The notes below the pieces were generated by a model. It ran no database searches, was not told where the DNA came from, and worked only from the letters and a program-made list of their open reading frames with translations. From Devosia oryziradicis (GTDB lineage Bacteria > Pseudomonadota > Alphaproteobacteria > Rhizobiales > Devosiaceae), in NCBI RefSeq assembly GCF_016698645.1, contig NZ_CP068047.1:682001-746000 (forward strand): DNA of 64,000 nt, in the 5' to 3' direction. Positions 20,053 to 30,348 of this stretch are shown here, in pieces. Each line of letters starts with the position of its first letter. Position 1 is the first letter of the stretch. The translations under genes were made by a program, and so were the position numbers.

Positions 20053-22221
20053 ATGGGTTCGCTGCTGGGCAATATCCGCCTCACCTTTGCCATTGCGGCC
20101 ATGGCGATCTGTTCGATCGCCGTCGCCATCGGCGCCGTCTTGCTGGGCCTGTTCGTCAGCCTTTCCAACACAGCCAGCAACGACGCGCGGCACGAAGTGG
20201 CCAGCGCCACGCGCATCACCGCCGAGATCCTGCAGGTCAACCTGCCGAACCTGGAGATCGGCTGGGACCACGCCGGCAATGTCGCAGCGCTCACCATGCG
20301 CTCCATGCCGCGCTTCCGCACCCATGACGTGATCGACACCATCGCTCTGGTGGCGGGCGAGAATGCCGCAATCTATGTCTACGACTCCGAGGTTGGCCCA
20401 GACATGGTGGTGGGGACCTCAAGCCTGCTCAAGCCAGACGGCGAGCGGCTGCTTGACGCGCCGATCGTGGCGGGAACGCCGCTCTTTGACGCCATGCTGG
20501 CCAATCAGCCGGTTCAAGCTGAGGAAATCATCAACGGCACCGGCTATTTCACCCGTTATCTGCCCATCGCTATGGCTGATGGCACCGTTATCGGCGCCTT
20601 GTTGGTCGCGGTGGCGCGGGGCCCGATCGAGGCGGTGGTGGGACAGAATCTTACCATGCTGCTGGCGGTGGGCGGCGCGGCCCTGCTGCTGATCGGGGTG
20701 ATGGCATTGCTGCTCTCGCGGCTTCTGACCCGCCCCATTCCGCGGCTCTCCGACGTCATGAGTGCGGTCGCTGGGGGCGACCTAGGCATTGCCGTACCCT
20801 ATACCGAGCGCCGCAACGAAATCGGCGCCATGGCCCGCGCGGTGGAAGTCTTCCGCGCCAATGCCGAACGCGTGGCGCAACTGGGTGAAGAGACTAACCG
20901 GCATCTGCTGGTGGCCGCCGACCACACGGGCCAGCTCGCCGCCATTTCCATGTCGCAGATCGTTGTCGAGTTTAGTACGACCGGCGAGGTCCTCAGCGCC
21001 AACGACAACTTCCTCCATTTGCTCGGTTATGACCGCGCCGAGGTGCTGGGCCGGCCAAACGCGGCCTTTCTGTCTGATGCCGATCCGGCGTCCCTGAGCT
21101 ACCGCCAGTTCTGGCTCGACCTGGCCGCCGGGCAGTTCAAGAGCGGGGAATATCGTCGCCGCACCCGCGACGGGCAGGAAGTCTGGATTCAAAGCACGTT
21201 CAATCCCATCCTGGGGTTGGATGGGGTGCCCTATAAGGTCGTGCAGTTCGCCATCGACGTGACCGCGCGCAAGCAGGCGGTGGCCGCGGTGGGTGCCGGT
21301 CTCAAGCAACTGGCCGGCGGGGACCTGACCGGCACTGTCGACACGCCCTTCGAGCCGCAATTCGAGGATCTCCGCCATGCGCTCAATGGCACGGTGACGC
21401 GCTTTGCCGAAGTGGTAGGGCGCCTGCGTACCACGTCGCGGTCGATCAAGTCGGCCACCGGGGAAATTCTCTCCGGCGCCAACGATCTCAGCCAGCGCAC
21501 GACGCGCCAGGCGGCAACGATCGAGGAAACCAGCGCCGCCATGGAAGCCTTGGCAGGCACGGTTGCCACCAATGCCAAAATGGCACGGGACGCGGCCGGC
21601 AAGGCCGGTGCGGTGTCACATGCCGCCGCCGAAAGCGGCAGTGTCATGGCCCGGGCGAACCAGGCCATGGAACGCATCACCGCGTCGTCGGCCAAGATCT
21701 CCAACATTATCGGCATGATTGACGATATCGCCTTCCAGACCAACCTGCTGGCCCTCAACGCGTCGGTCGAAGCTGCCCGGGCGGGCGACGCCGGCAAGGG
21801 CTTTGCCGTGGTGGCGGTCGAAGTGCGGCGCCTCGCCCAGTCGGCGGCCAGTGCCTCGGCGGACGTCAAGGCGCTGGTCGAGCAATCGGCCGACGAGGTC
21901 AAGGGCGGTTCCCAGCTGGTCTCCGATGCGGCGACGCGGCTTGCCGACATGCTCGAGGCGGTGCGGCAGAACAGTGCGCTGGTCGAAGCCATAGCCCGGG
22001 CCAGCGGCGACCAGGCCGTTGCCATCGACGAAGTTAACATGGCCGTGCGTACGCTGGACGAGATGACCCAGCACAACGCCGCCCTGGTGGAAGAAACCAA
22101 TGCGGCGCTCGAGCAGACCGAAGCGCAGGCCCAGGCGCTCGACCAGATCGTGGACATCTTCGTGCTCGGGGAGGGCTTGCAGGCGGCAAGACCGGCGGAG
22201 GCGCGGGCCCAAGCGGCGTAG
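20053..22221 (+). CDS. methyl-accepting chemotaxis protein with Cache and PAS domains
   Basis: A 722-residue chemoreceptor. Membrane helices at about 10-35 and 200-225 bracket a periplasmic Cache-like sensor. HAMP follows (about 225-280), then a PAS domain near 305-405 ([21 protein letters not shown]), a second HAMP-like linker and the signalling domain with the conserved hairpin around [20 protein letters not shown]. No C-terminal CheR-binding pentapeptide. GGAG precedes the ATG by six bases. It pairs with the receptor at 22952, and their C-terminal halves are near-identical. Confidence 0.93.
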   Translation: MGSLLGNIRLTFAIAAMAICSIAVAIGAVLLGLFVSLSNTASNDARHEVASATRITAEILQVNLPNLEIGWDHAGNVAALTMRSMPRFRTHDVIDTIALVAGENAAIYVYDSEVGPDMVVGTSSLLKPDGERLLDAPIVAGTPLFDAMLANQPVQAEEIINGTGYFTRYLPIAMADGTVIGALLVAVARGPIEAVVGQNLTMLLAVGGAALLLIGVMALLLSRLLTRPIPRLSDVMSAVAGGDLGIAVPYTERRNEIGAMARAVEVFRANAERVAQLGEETNRHLLVAADHTGQLAAISMSQIVVEFSTTGEVLSANDNFLHLLGYDRAEVLGRPNAAFLSDADPASLSYRQFWLDLAAGQFKSGEYRRRTRDGQEVWIQSTFNPILGLDGVPYKVVQFAIDVTARKQAVAAVGAGLKQLAGGDLTGTVDTPFEPQFEDLRHALNGTVTRFAEVVGRLRTTSRSIKSATGEILSGANDLSQRTTRQAATIEETSAAMEALAGTVATNAKMARDAAGKAGAVSHAAAESGSVMARANQAMERITASSAKISNIIGMIDDIAFQTNLLALNASVEAARAGDAGKGFAVVAVEVRRLAQSAASASADVKALVEQSADEVKGGSQLVSDAATRLADMLEAVRQNSALVEAIARASGDQAVAIDEVNMAVRTLDEMTQHNAALVEETNAALEQTEAQAQALDQIVDIFVLGEGLQAARPAEARAQAA

Positions 22222-22304
22222 CAGTAGGGGAATTCACCGAGTCTTTACCATGCATGTCCATGCTTGGCTCCAACCCGGCTGCTGCCGTCAAGGAGATGCT
22301 TGTC

Positions 22305-22898
22305 ATGCGTGTTACCATGCTTCGTACCGGTCTAGCCGCGCTGGTCATCGGCGCATCCGCCCTGCTTGCGGCATCGCCACAGGCGCAGGATGAATTCACC
22401 GCCCCGCTCACCGAACTGGGCAAGGGCGAAATTGCCGCCTTTGCCAGCGATCCCGTGCTGATCAGCGCCATCCAGGCGCAGAACGCGGTGACGGCCGGCT
22501 ACGACCAGGCCAAGATCGATGCATTGGACACCCAATGGCGCGCCGAAGTGGGCGCCGCCAGCAAGCCGCTGATCGATGCCACCCTGGGCAATGCCGCCTC
22601 GCAGTATCTGGCCGGCGTGCAGGAGGCGTCCGCCGGCAAGTACACCGAAATCTTCGCCATGGATGCCAAGGGTCTCAACGTGGCCCAGAGCACGCTGACT
22701 TCCGACTACTGGCAGGGCGACGAGGACAAGTTCACCATGAGCTATGGTGCGGGCGCCGGCGCTGTCCATATCGGCGACATCGAGCAGGACGAAAGCACGC
22801 AGGTTTTCCAGAGCCAGGTATCGGTGCCGATCACCGATCCGGCGACCGGCGATGTCATCGGCGCCATTACCGTCGGTGTCGACGTTTCGATGCTCTGA
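22305..22898 (+). CDS. secreted Cache-like sensor protein without membrane anchor
   Basis: A 197-residue protein with a signal peptide (about 1-27, ending SPQAQ) and a single mixed alpha/beta domain ending in [22 protein letters not shown], the closing strands typical of Cache/PDC ligand-binding domains. It has no second helix, HAMP or kinase part, so it should be free in the periplasm. The start at 22305 has AAGGAG about nine bases upstream. It sits between two chemoreceptor genes on the same strand, 83 bases after one and 53 before the other, which suggests a ligand-capturing partner; this is inference. Confidence 0.75.
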   Translation: MRVTMLRTGLAALVIGASALLAASPQAQDEFTAPLTELGKGEIAAFASDPVLISAIQAQNAVTAGYDQAKIDALDTQWRAEVGAASKPLIDATLGNAASQYLAGVQEASAGKYTEIFAMDAKGLNVAQSTLTSDYWQGDEDKFTMSYGAGAGAVHIGDIEQDESTQVFQSQVSVPITDPATGDVIGAITVGVDVSML

Positions 22899-22951
22899 TT
22901 TCCTCACGGTCGCCACCCAGGCGGCCGTTTCCTTCTGGCGAGAAGACTTCC

Positions 22952-24820
22952 ATGTTCAAGCTCACCCTTACCCGCAAGATCGTTGGCCTGGTGCTGCTAG
23001 CCCTGATAGCAGGTGCTTCCGCCATCAGCTATGTCGGCATCGGCCAGAATGCGGCCCTGTTGCGCAGCGAGCTTGAGCGCGCCAATACAACCGTCTCGAC
23101 AGCCAGCACCGAGCAACTGGCGGGCGGCATCCGCTTCGGCAAGGCCGACGCCGTGCTGACCGCCTATGAAGGACTCAAGGCGTCGCTTGGCAATCAGTTT
23201 GCCGCCGGAGCCAGCTTCGATCTCCAGGGCAAGCTCATTGCCAGCACTGCCGAGGCCGAGGACAATTCGGCCGCCCTGGCCGAGGTTGCAGCCCGGTCGC
23301 TGGCCAGCGGCGCCGTGGAAAGCAGCGCGCAGGGAGCAATCGCCTATGTGGCGGTACCGGCCCGGTTCGGGCCGGACAAGGCCGTGGTCGGCACCGCCGC
23401 CTTTGCCTGGGACATGACCGATAGTCTAGCCCGCCAGAGCCAGACCATCGTGATGGCTGCATTGGCCGGGGTCGGGGTAATCGCGGTGCTGATCGCGGCC
23501 CTGTCGTTCTTCATCCGGCGGTCGGTGACGGGTCCGCTCCTGGGCCTGGTGCGCACGGCAAGCCGCATCGCCGAGGATCCCAACGCCGTCGATACGGTTG
23601 CCGGCACCGCCCGCTCGGACGAACTGGGCGAGATGGCCCGCGCCATTGCCGTGTTCCGCGACAATGGCGTCAAGGTTGGTGCGATGAGCGCTGACGAGGC
23701 CGCGCAGCGGGCCCGGGCACAGCGCGAGCGCACGGCCATGATGGAATCACTGCGTGCTGCCTTCGGCCAGGTGGTCGACGCCGCCGTGGCCGGCGACTTC
23801 AGCCGCCGCGTCGATGCCAATTTTCCCGATGAGGAGCTCAACCAGCTCGCCAACAGCGTCAACAACCTGGTGACCACGGTCGACAATGGGTTGAGCGAAA
23901 CCCAGCGGGTGCTGGCGGCGCTTGCCGATACCAATCTTGCCGTGCGCATGACGGGCGATTATCGCGGCGCGTTCGGTGCCTTGCGCGACAGCACAAACCA
24001 GGTGGGCGAGCAGCTGACGCGCATCGTTGGCCAGCTGCGGCACACGTCGCGCTCGCTCAAGGTGGCGACCGGTGAAATTCTCGCCGGCGCCAACGATCTC
24101 AGCCAGCGCACCACCCGGCAGGCCGCTACCATCGAGGAAACCTCGGCTGCCGTCGAACAGCTGGCCGATACGGTGGGGCAGAATGCGACCCACGCCGCCG
24201 AAGCCAGCAGCAAGGCCGATGCCGTGTCCCGCTCGGCCGAGGATGGCAGCGTCGTCATGGCCGAGGCCACCGAGGCCATGACCCGCATTACCGAGTCGTC
24301 GGGCAAGATTTCCAGCATCATCGGGCTGATCGACGATATCGCCTTCCAGACCAACCTCCTGGCACTGAACGCTTCGGTGGAAGCGGCGCGCGCCGGTGAT
24401 GCCGGCAAGGGCTTTGCCGTGGTGGCCGTTGAAGTGCGGCGGCTCGCCCAGTCGGCGGCGGGCGCCTCGGCCGAGATCAAGCAACTGATCGACCGGTCGG
24501 TCGGCGAGGTTGCGCAGGGGTCGCGCCTGGTCGAGCAGGCTGCCGAGCGTCTGTCAGGCGTACGCGAGGCGGTGCGGGAAAACACCGCGCTGCTCGAGGG
24601 CATTGCCCAGGCCAGCCGCCAGCAGGCGTCGGCCATCGAGGAGGTCAACATCGCCGTGCGGCAGCTCGACGAGATGACGCAGCACAATGCGGCGCTGGTG
24701 GAAGAAACCAATGCCGCCATAGAACAGACCGAGGCGCAAGCCAGCGAGCTTGACCGCATCATCGACGTCTTCACGCTTGAGGAAAGCGGTGCGAGCCCGG
24801 CTTCGCGCCGCGCGGCCTGA
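22952..24820 (+). CDS. methyl-accepting chemotaxis protein
   Basis: A 622-residue chemoreceptor. Membrane helices at about 9-29 and 166-188 enclose a small periplasmic sensor (30-165). Two HAMP-like modules follow (about 189-340), then the signalling domain with the hairpin tip at [16 protein letters not shown]. The upstream open frame from 22535 is antisense noise, so the ATG at 22952 (MFKLTLTRK) is the real start. It is likely co-expressed with the Cache-like gene just upstream. It converges on the racemase gene, leaving 49 bases. Confidence 0.93.
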   Translation: MFKLTLTRKIVGLVLLALIAGASAISYVGIGQNAALLRSELERANTTVSTASTEQLAGGIRFGKADAVLTAYEGLKASLGNQFAAGASFDLQGKLIASTAEAEDNSAALAEVAARSLASGAVESSAQGAIAYVAVPARFGPDKAVVGTAAFAWDMTDSLARQSQTIVMAALAGVGVIAVLIAALSFFIRRSVTGPLLGLVRTASRIAEDPNAVDTVAGTARSDELGEMARAIAVFRDNGVKVGAMSADEAAQRARAQRERTAMMESLRAAFGQVVDAAVAGDFSRRVDANFPDEELNQLANSVNNLVTTVDNGLSETQRVLAALADTNLAVRMTGDYRGAFGALRDSTNQVGEQLTRIVGQLRHTSRSLKVATGEILAGANDLSQRTTRQAATIEETSAAVEQLADTVGQNATHAAEASSKADAVSRSAEDGSVVMAEATEAMTRITESSGKISSIIGLIDDIAFQTNLLALNASVEAARAGDAGKGFAVVAVEVRRLAQSAAGASAEIKQLIDRSVGEVAQGSRLVEQAAERLSGVREAVRENTALLEGIAQASRQQASAIEEVNIAVRQLDEMTQHNAALVEETNAAIEQTEAQASELDRIIDVFTLEESGASPASRRAA

Positions 24821-24869
24821 GCATGCTTCGGCCTGGGGATGATCGCGGCGTGGCATCCCGCCGTGACGC

Positions 24870-25556
24870 TTAGCCCAGTGCCGCCGCGACCAGCGCCTTG
24901 GCATGAAGGTCGGTCGTGTCATAGACCGGCAGCGGACTGCTGGAATCGTCGATCAGCATGGTGATTTCGGTGCAGCCGAGGATCACCGCCTCGGCGCCGC
25001 GCGCCTTGAGCTGGTTGATCGCGTCGACATAGACGCGTCGTGACTCGTCGCGCACGATACCAAGGCACAGTTCCTCATAGATGATGCCGTTGAGGTTGGT
25101 GCGACCCACTTCGGGAATCAGCGATTGCAGGCCGCGGCTGGCCAGGCGGTCGCGGTAGAAGCTCATTTCCATGGTGAAGCGCGTGCCCAGCAGTCCCACC
25201 GTTTCGAACCCATCCGCCAGCAGCGCGTCGCTGGTCGGATCGGCGATATGAACAAAGGGGACATTGATGGCGCTGACGATCTGTTCGGCGACGACATGCA
25301 TGGTGTTGGTGGCAAGGCCGATCACGCCGGCGCCGGCCACCTCGAGGTCGCGCGCGATCGCCGCCAGCTGCCGGCCTGCACCGTCCCAGTCGCCGGACGA
25401 CTGCATGGCGGCTATGGGCGCAAAATCCACGGAATGGACGATCAGCGGCGCCGAATGGAGGCCGCCGCGCCGTGCCGCCGTTTCCTGGTTGATGACGCGG
25501 TAGTAGTGGGCGGTTGATTCCCAGCTCATGCCGCCGATCAGGCCGATGGTTTTCAT
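24870..25556 (-). CDS. aspartate/glutamate racemase family protein
   Basis: A 228-residue member of the Asp/Glu racemase superfamily. The usual first catalytic Cys is replaced by Thr (T83 in LATNTMH), while the second Cys is kept (C195 in GCTEI). The same Thr/Cys pair occurs in E. coli YgeA, an L-Asp/Glu-specific racemase, so this is probably a YgeA-type enzyme making D-Asp or D-Glu. The N terminus MKTIGLIGGMSWEST is typical. It lies three bases downstream of rppH on the same strand and is probably the last gene of that transcript. Confidence 0.88.
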   Translation of the reverse strand: MKTIGLIGGMSWESTAHYYRVINQETAARRGGLHSAPLIVHSVDFAPIAAMQSSGDWDGAGRQLAAIARDLEVAGAGVIGLATNTMHVVAEQIVSAINVPFVHIADPTSDALLADGFETVGLLGTRFTMEMSFYRDRLASRGLQSLIPEVGRTNLNGIIYEELCLGIVRDESRRVYVDAINQLKARGAEAVILGCTEITMLIDDSSSPLPVYDTTDLHAKALVAAALG

Positions 25557-25559
25557 CGG

Positions 25560-26096
25560 CTAAACATGGGTGAAGCGCTGCGGGATGTCGGCGAAGGCCT
25601 CGACGACCTTTTCATAGGCCTGCTTCTTGAACGGCACGATGAGGCCGGGCGTGCGGGTCAGGCGTTCCCAGCGCCAGGCATCGAATTCGGGGGGATGCTT
25701 GCCACCGCCCGGGGAGAGCACATCGATCTCGCTGTCCCCGCCGGTAAAGGCAAAGGCGAACCAGCGCTGGCGCTGGCCCCGATACTTGCCCTTGAGCGCG
25801 ATGCCGAGCGCCTCGTCGGGCAGGTCGTAATAGATCCACTCGGGCGCCTCGGCCAGGAGGCTCACCGCCGAAATATTGGTTTCCTCGTAGAGTTCGCGCA
25901 GCGCGGCGCGCAGGGGGTCCTCGCCCTTATCGATACCGCCCTGCGGCATCTGCCAGGGCGCCTCGACTTCGGTGCGGTCCTCGGTACCCTCGTCGGGCTT
26001 GCGCCGGCCGATGAAGACATTGCCTTCCTGGTTGAACACGGCAACGCCCACGCAGTCGCGGTAGGGCAGGGATTCACGGTCAGGACGGGCGGACAT
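25560..26096 (-). CDS. rppH: RNA pyrophosphohydrolase
   Basis: Removes pyrophosphate from the 5' end of mRNA, starting RNase E decay. 178 residues with the YRDCVGVAVFN start, WQMPQGGID, and a full Nudix box GGIDKGEDPLRAALRELYEETN-type (given here in part: GEDP...RELYEET). The Trp-Tyr-Asp-Leu-Pro patch (IYYDLPDE) is also family-typical. Start at 26096. It lies eight bases downstream of the deacetylase gene. Confidence 0.94.
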   Translation of the reverse strand: MSARPDRESLPYRDCVGVAVFNQEGNVFIGRRKPDEGTEDRTEVEAPWQMPQGGIDKGEDPLRAALRELYEETNISAVSLLAEAPEWIYYDLPDEALGIALKGKYRGQRQRWFAFAFTGGDSEIDVLSPGGGKHPPEFDAWRWERLTRTPGLIVPFKKQAYEKVVEAFADIPQRFTHV

Positions 26097-26104
26097 GGCA
26101 AAAC

Positions 26105-27232
26105 CTATTTCATCAGCGCGCTGGCAGGCACCAGCATGATGCCCTTGGTCTCCAGTTCGCGGGCCCATTCGGCAATGGCGGCGACCGAGATGGGCAGGGC
26201 GCTGACAATACCGATTGCCTGGCCATTCTCCAGCGCCTTGGCTTCAAGGCTGGCAAGCGCTGCAAGAATGGATTGGCGCGAGGGGTTGGCATCGATGGTG
26301 AGGTCGGCGCGGGAGAAGGGCACTTTGTTGCCCTCGGCCAGCTGCTGGGCGAGGGAGCGATTGGACGAACCGTCGTCCAAATAGCCCAGGCCCCGCGTGC
26401 CCAATTCCTCCATTACAGGCGAAAAGTCGACGGCCGAGGCGGTGAAGCGGGCGCCCATATTGTTGATGACGCCGACATAGCCACCGAAGCGTGCCATCAG
26501 CCAGAACAGCTTGTCCAGGTTCGACCGCGGTGGCTCGCCGGTCAAAAGAGTCTGCGGGCCGGGGTCATTCTGCGGGAAGTCGAAAGGCTCGAGGGGAATT
26601 TCGAGCAGCACTTCGTGGCCGGCGGCGCGTGCGGCGGCCACCGTGGTGGTGAGGGTCTTGCCATAGGGCGCAAAGGCCAGCGTCGTCTCATCGGGCAAGG
26701 CATCGATGGCGTCGAGCGAACCCTGCTCGTTGATACCCAGCCCGGTCACGACAATGGCGATCCGGGGCAGGCCGGCGGCTGCGGCTGGGTCGACCGGACG
26801 GGCATAGGTGGCAAATGGGGTTTGCCCCGTGGCCGAAATGCGGGGGATCGGCCCGTCGGACGTTTCCTCGCTGAGATCGGGCAGAGCGCCGAAAATGTCG
26901 GGAATGCCGGCGATCGAATTGCCATTGGCCGTGCCCGTGGGCACCGGCGTGATCGAACCGCCGGCGGGGAACTGCTGGGGATCTGCCGTGATCGTTGCGG
27001 CGCCGGTGCTGACCTCGTTGGCCAGCGCGTTGCTGTTTTGCGTCGAGGTGATGGCCACTTCCTGGCTGGGGCGGCCACCATTGGGATCGTCGGTCAGGAC
27101 CAGACGCAGCACGAAAGCAACGGCAATCAGCGCCAGCACCACAAACAGGGTTCGGGCGATCGGCAATTGCGGACGGGGGCCGCCGGCCTTGCGCTTGCGC
27201 CCTGTCAGGGGGGTCGTCAGGTCATTGGCCAT
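26105..27232 (-). CDS. divergent polysaccharide deacetylase family protein
   Basis: A 375-residue membrane-anchored protein with a basic N terminus (GRKRKAGG), one membrane helix (about 27-46) and a Ser/Thr/Pro-poor linker before the deacetylase-like domain (about 155-375). That domain starts PRIAIVVTGLG, with GHEVLLEIPLEPFD and INNMGARFT; the segment IVVTGLGINEQ takes the place of the catalytic Asp motif of true NodB enzymes. This is the YibQ-type family that follows envC and ctpA in many Proteobacteria. Its exact cell-wall role is not established. Start at 27232. Confidence 0.88.
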   Translation of the reverse strand: MANDLTTPLTGRKRKAGGPRPQLPIARTLFVVLALIAVAFVLRLVLTDDPNGGRPSQEVAITSTQNSNALANEVSTGAATITADPQQFPAGGSITPVPTGTANGNSIAGIPDIFGALPDLSEETSDGPIPRISATGQTPFATYARPVDPAAAAGLPRIAIVVTGLGINEQGSLDAIDALPDETTLAFAPYGKTLTTTVAAARAAGHEVLLEIPLEPFDFPQNDPGPQTLLTGEPPRSNLDKLFWLMARFGGYVGVINNMGARFTASAVDFSPVMEELGTRGLGYLDDGSSNRSLAQQLAEGNKVPFSRADLTIDANPSRQSILAALASLEAKALENGQAIGIVSALPISVAAIAEWARELETKGIMLVPASALMK

Positions 27233-27262
27233 CGTTGATCAGTTCCGCACGATGCAAAGACG

Positions 27263-27298
27263 ATGGGGCGAGGCAGCGAATCAGCGGCCTCGCCCCAT
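27263..27298 (-). terminator. hairpin between ctpA and the deacetylase gene
   Basis: A perfect 12-bp inverted repeat (atggggcgaggc / gcctcgccccat, 12-base loop) in the 97-base gap between ctpA and the next minus-strand gene. No clear T-tract follows, so it may only attenuate transcription, stabilise the upstream mRNA or be an operator. Confidence 0.45.
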
Positions 27299-27329
27299 AT
27301 GGCTTGATAACACAGCGGCGCCGCCGCCG

Positions 27330-28772
27330 TTATTCGGCCTTGGGCGGGAAGGCGGCGTTGGTCTCCTTGCCGTCGACCAGACGGATGGCATACTGCAGCT
27401 GCGTATCCTCCGCCTTGTCGGCGGGCACATAGACCGACGAGCCGACACTGGTTTCTTCCTGCCCCTCGATGGTGATGTGACCGGCGAGGCCGGCTTCGCC
27501 GATGATCTCGTCCCGGCCCTGGAACTCCTCGGGCACGACCTGCTTGATCTCGATGTCGGGGCTGATGCCCAGCGCCTGGATCGAGCGGTTGTTGGGCGTG
27601 TAGTAGCGCGCCGTGGTGAGGCGCATCGCGCCGTCCGGTCCAAGCGAGATGATCGACTGCACCGAGCCCTTGCCGAAGGAGCGCGTGCCCACCACGGTGG
27701 CGCGCTTGTGGTCCTGCAAGGCGCCGGCCACGATTTCGGAAGCCGAGGCGGAGCCGCCATTGATCAGCACTACCAGTGGCACGTCTGCGATCATCGCGTC
27801 GAGTGCATCGGGCTGGGCGTCGTAGCGGGCGCTTTCCTCGGGGATACGGCCGCGGGTCAGCACCACGGCGCCCTGCTTGAGGAAGGCATCGGCGACATAG
27901 ACGGACTGGTCGACCAGGCCACCCGGATTGTTGCGCAGATCCAGGATGATACCCTTGGGCGCGACACCGTCGCGCTGGGCGAAGATGTCCTGCAGCGCCT
28001 TTTCGATACCGACAAAGGCCTGTTCGGAGAAGCGGCTCAAACGCAGCACGGCGACGTCGCCTTCGCCCTCGGCCTCGCCGCCTTCCATGGTCCAGCGCAC
28101 GGCGCGCATGGCGATGACGGCGCGGGTCAATTCGAAGTCGAGCGGTTTTTCGACCCCTTCGCGGAACACGGTGACCTTGATCGAGGTGCCGATCGGTCCG
28201 CGCATCTTGGCGACGGCCTCGTCCAGGGTCATCCCCTGCACCTGCATGCCATCGAGCTCGATGATGAAGTCATTGGCCATGATGCCGGCCTTGGCGGCCG
28301 GCGTGTCATCGATGGGCGACACCACCTTGATGACACCCTCTTCCATGGTGACTTCGATGCCCAGGCCGCCGAACTCACCCGAGGTATCCTCGCGCATGTC
28401 GTCATAGTCGGCCGGGGGCAGGTAGCCCGAATGGGGATCGAGCGAGGTCAGCATGCCCTGGATGGCGGCGCGGATCAGCTCCTGCTCATCGGGTGGATCG
28501 ACATATTCGGCGCGGATGCGGTCGAAGATTTCGCCGAACAAGTTGAGGTCGGCGTAGATTTCAAGTGGATCGCGTGGCGCGGCGGCATTCTCCGCGGCCG
28601 TCGGTTCGGGCTCTTCGCCACTGGGGGCGGGCTCGGCGGGCGGCGCCTGATCGTCGGCGGGCGGCGCGGGCTCTTCGACCGGCGCCGGGGCAGGTTCCTG
28701 GGCAACCAGGTGGCCGGCAGGCAGCGACAGCGCCATGACGATGGCGGCAACGCGAAGGGGAGTGAGGCGCAT
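27330..28772 (-). CDS. ctpA: carboxy-terminal processing protease (S41)
   Basis: Periplasmic serine protease with signal peptide (about 1-24), a Pro/Ala/Glu-rich tether (25-65), a PDZ domain around GLGIEVTMEEG and the S41 catalytic domain. The nucleophile Ser is in GGSASASEIVAGAL and the Lys base in GTRSFGKGSVQ. 480 residues. It follows envC by seven bases on the same strand, the usual pairing; in other bacteria this pair acts on peptidoglycan hydrolases and septal remodelling. Start at 28772 (MRLTPLRV). Confidence 0.95.
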   Translation of the reverse strand: MRLTPLRVAAIVMALSLPAGHLVAQEPAPAPVEEPAPPADDQAPPAEPAPSGEEPEPTAAENAAAPRDPLEIYADLNLFGEIFDRIRAEYVDPPDEQELIRAAIQGMLTSLDPHSGYLPPADYDDMREDTSGEFGGLGIEVTMEEGVIKVVSPIDDTPAAKAGIMANDFIIELDGMQVQGMTLDEAVAKMRGPIGTSIKVTVFREGVEKPLDFELTRAVIAMRAVRWTMEGGEAEGEGDVAVLRLSRFSEQAFVGIEKALQDIFAQRDGVAPKGIILDLRNNPGGLVDQSVYVADAFLKQGAVVLTRGRIPEESARYDAQPDALDAMIADVPLVVLINGGSASASEIVAGALQDHKRATVVGTRSFGKGSVQSIISLGPDGAMRLTTARYYTPNNRSIQALGISPDIEIKQVVPEEFQGRDEIIGEAGLAGHITIEGQEETSVGSSVYVPADKAEDTQLQYAIRLVDGKETNAAFPPKAE

Positions 28773-28779
28773 GAGGGTT

Positions 28780-30240
28780 CTATCCACTCTGTGTCGGGTT
28801 TGCCCACCATCCGGTCGGATCGACGGGCTCGTTGTTTTGTCGGAGTTCAATATAGAGGGTCGGCTGGGTCGCGCCAGCATTGGTGGTTACGGAGCGCCCA
28901 ATTGTGCGTGATCCCATGGTGCCGACGGGCATGCCCATCTGCACGAACTGCCCGATATCCACGGTCACGGTTTCAAGGCCGGCGAGCAGCACGGTGTAGT
29001 TCTGCCCGGTATTGAGAATGACGATTTGGCCGTAATTGAGGTAGGGACCCTTGTAGAGCACCCAGCCATCGGCAGGCGCTACCACCTGCGCCTCGGCACG
29101 GGTCACAACCGATATTCCCTGGCTGATGCCGCCAAAGCCGTCGCCGGCGCCATAGTCGACCACATTGACGCCATTGGTGGGCATGGTCAGGTAACCCTTG
29201 GCAGCGCCGAAGGGGATCGCAGGTTCGGTTCGGGCACTGTTGGCCAGGGCCACCTGAATCTGCTCGCGCGTGAGCGCCGGTGCGTCGGGATCGTCGGCGC
29301 TGCTGCTTGCGTCCTGCGCCGTTGAGACGGAATTGGCGCGTTCGGACAGGTTGCCGATCAGCTCCTGCAGCGTGGTGGCGCGGGCCGCCAGGGCCACCGC
29401 TTCGGCCTCCTCGGCCGCCAGTTCCTCGCTCCGTACGGCGATGCCCTGCTTTCGCGCGGCGATCAGCGTGGCGATGCGCAGGCGCTCCTCTTCGAGCACG
29501 GCATAGTTGGCCTTGAGCGTGGCCTCTTCCGCCAGCGCCTGAGCCTTGATTTCGGTGAGCGTCTTGAGGTCGGCCGTGACGGCATCGGCCTTGGCGCGCA
29601 ATTGCGGCACTATGGCCGAGATGAGGATGGCGCTGCGCGCCGAACCCAGCGCGTCGTCCGGGTCGACGATCAGCGCGGGCGGGGGATTGAGCGTGATGCG
29701 TTCGAGCGCCGCCAGCACGTTGGCGATTTCGGCATTGGAGCCGTCGAGCCGGCCGCGCACATCCAGTTCGCGGACGATCAGGTCGCTCAACCGGTCCTCG
29801 ACATCGGCGACCTCGATCTCGGCCAGCTTGACCCGCTGTGCGGCGGCGATCAGCGCCGCGTTCTGCCGCGTGCGATCGCCTTCCATCTCGGCGATCTCGG
29901 CCTTGAGCGCGTCGATCCGCTCCTGGCTGAGCGTGATCGATGCTTCGACCGCCTCGAGGTCGGCAGCAGTGGGCGCTGGTTCCGCGGCTGGCGCTTCCGC
30001 GTCGGTGATCGTGCCTCTCAGCACTCCATCGACCGGTGGCTCGGCAACTGGTGTGGCCGCCGACGGCGTCGCGCTCTCGGCGGCTGGTGTCGTCGCAGCA
30101 GGCGGTTCTGCGGCTGGGGCAGGGGTCACCGCCGGCGGCGCGACGGTGTCGGTCTGGGCGTGGAGAGGCAGGGACGCGGCGCCGGCCAGCAGCGTGCCGG
30201 CGAGCAGCAGTCCCAATCTCCTGACCGGCCCGAGCGCCAT
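28780..30240 (-). CDS. murein hydrolase activator EnvC-like
   Basis: A 486-residue secreted protein: signal peptide (about 1-28), Ala/Pro-rich stretch (to about 80), long coiled coil (about 85-300) and a C-terminal LytM/M23 domain. The M23 zinc ligands are lost: the H-x3-D site reads GGISQGISVV and the H-x-H site reads LLAGLE, so it cannot be an active endopeptidase. That is the EnvC design, which activates amidases during division. It precedes ctpA on the minus strand. Start at 30240 (MALGPVRRL). Confidence 0.9.
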   Translation of the reverse strand: MALGPVRRLGLLLAGTLLAGAASLPLHAQTDTVAPPAVTPAPAAEPPAATTPAAESATPSAATPVAEPPVDGVLRGTITDAEAPAAEPAPTAADLEAVEASITLSQERIDALKAEIAEMEGDRTRQNAALIAAAQRVKLAEIEVADVEDRLSDLIVRELDVRGRLDGSNAEIANVLAALERITLNPPPALIVDPDDALGSARSAILISAIVPQLRAKADAVTADLKTLTEIKAQALAEEATLKANYAVLEEERLRIATLIAARKQGIAVRSEELAAEEAEAVALAARATTLQELIGNLSERANSVSTAQDASSSADDPDAPALTREQIQVALANSARTEPAIPFGAAKGYLTMPTNGVNVVDYGAGDGFGGISQGISVVTRAEAQVVAPADGWVLYKGPYLNYGQIVILNTGQNYTVLLAGLETVTVDIGQFVQMGMPVGTMGSRTIGRSVTTNAGATQPTLYIELRQNNEPVDPTGWWANPTQSG

Positions 30241-30348
30241 AAAATCTCCCGCAAGGGCGCCTGGCGCCCGAATCAATGCCGGCACCATAGCAAACAGCCG
30301 GAAAACCGCAGGTTAACGTTGCTTAACCATAAAGCGATTGCCCAGCGA

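Noticed and set aside
26808..29015. A 735-codon plus-strand frame over ctpA and envC
   Set aside because: Antisense shadow of confidently assigned minus-strand genes; the Gly/Arg/His-rich composition is not protein-like.
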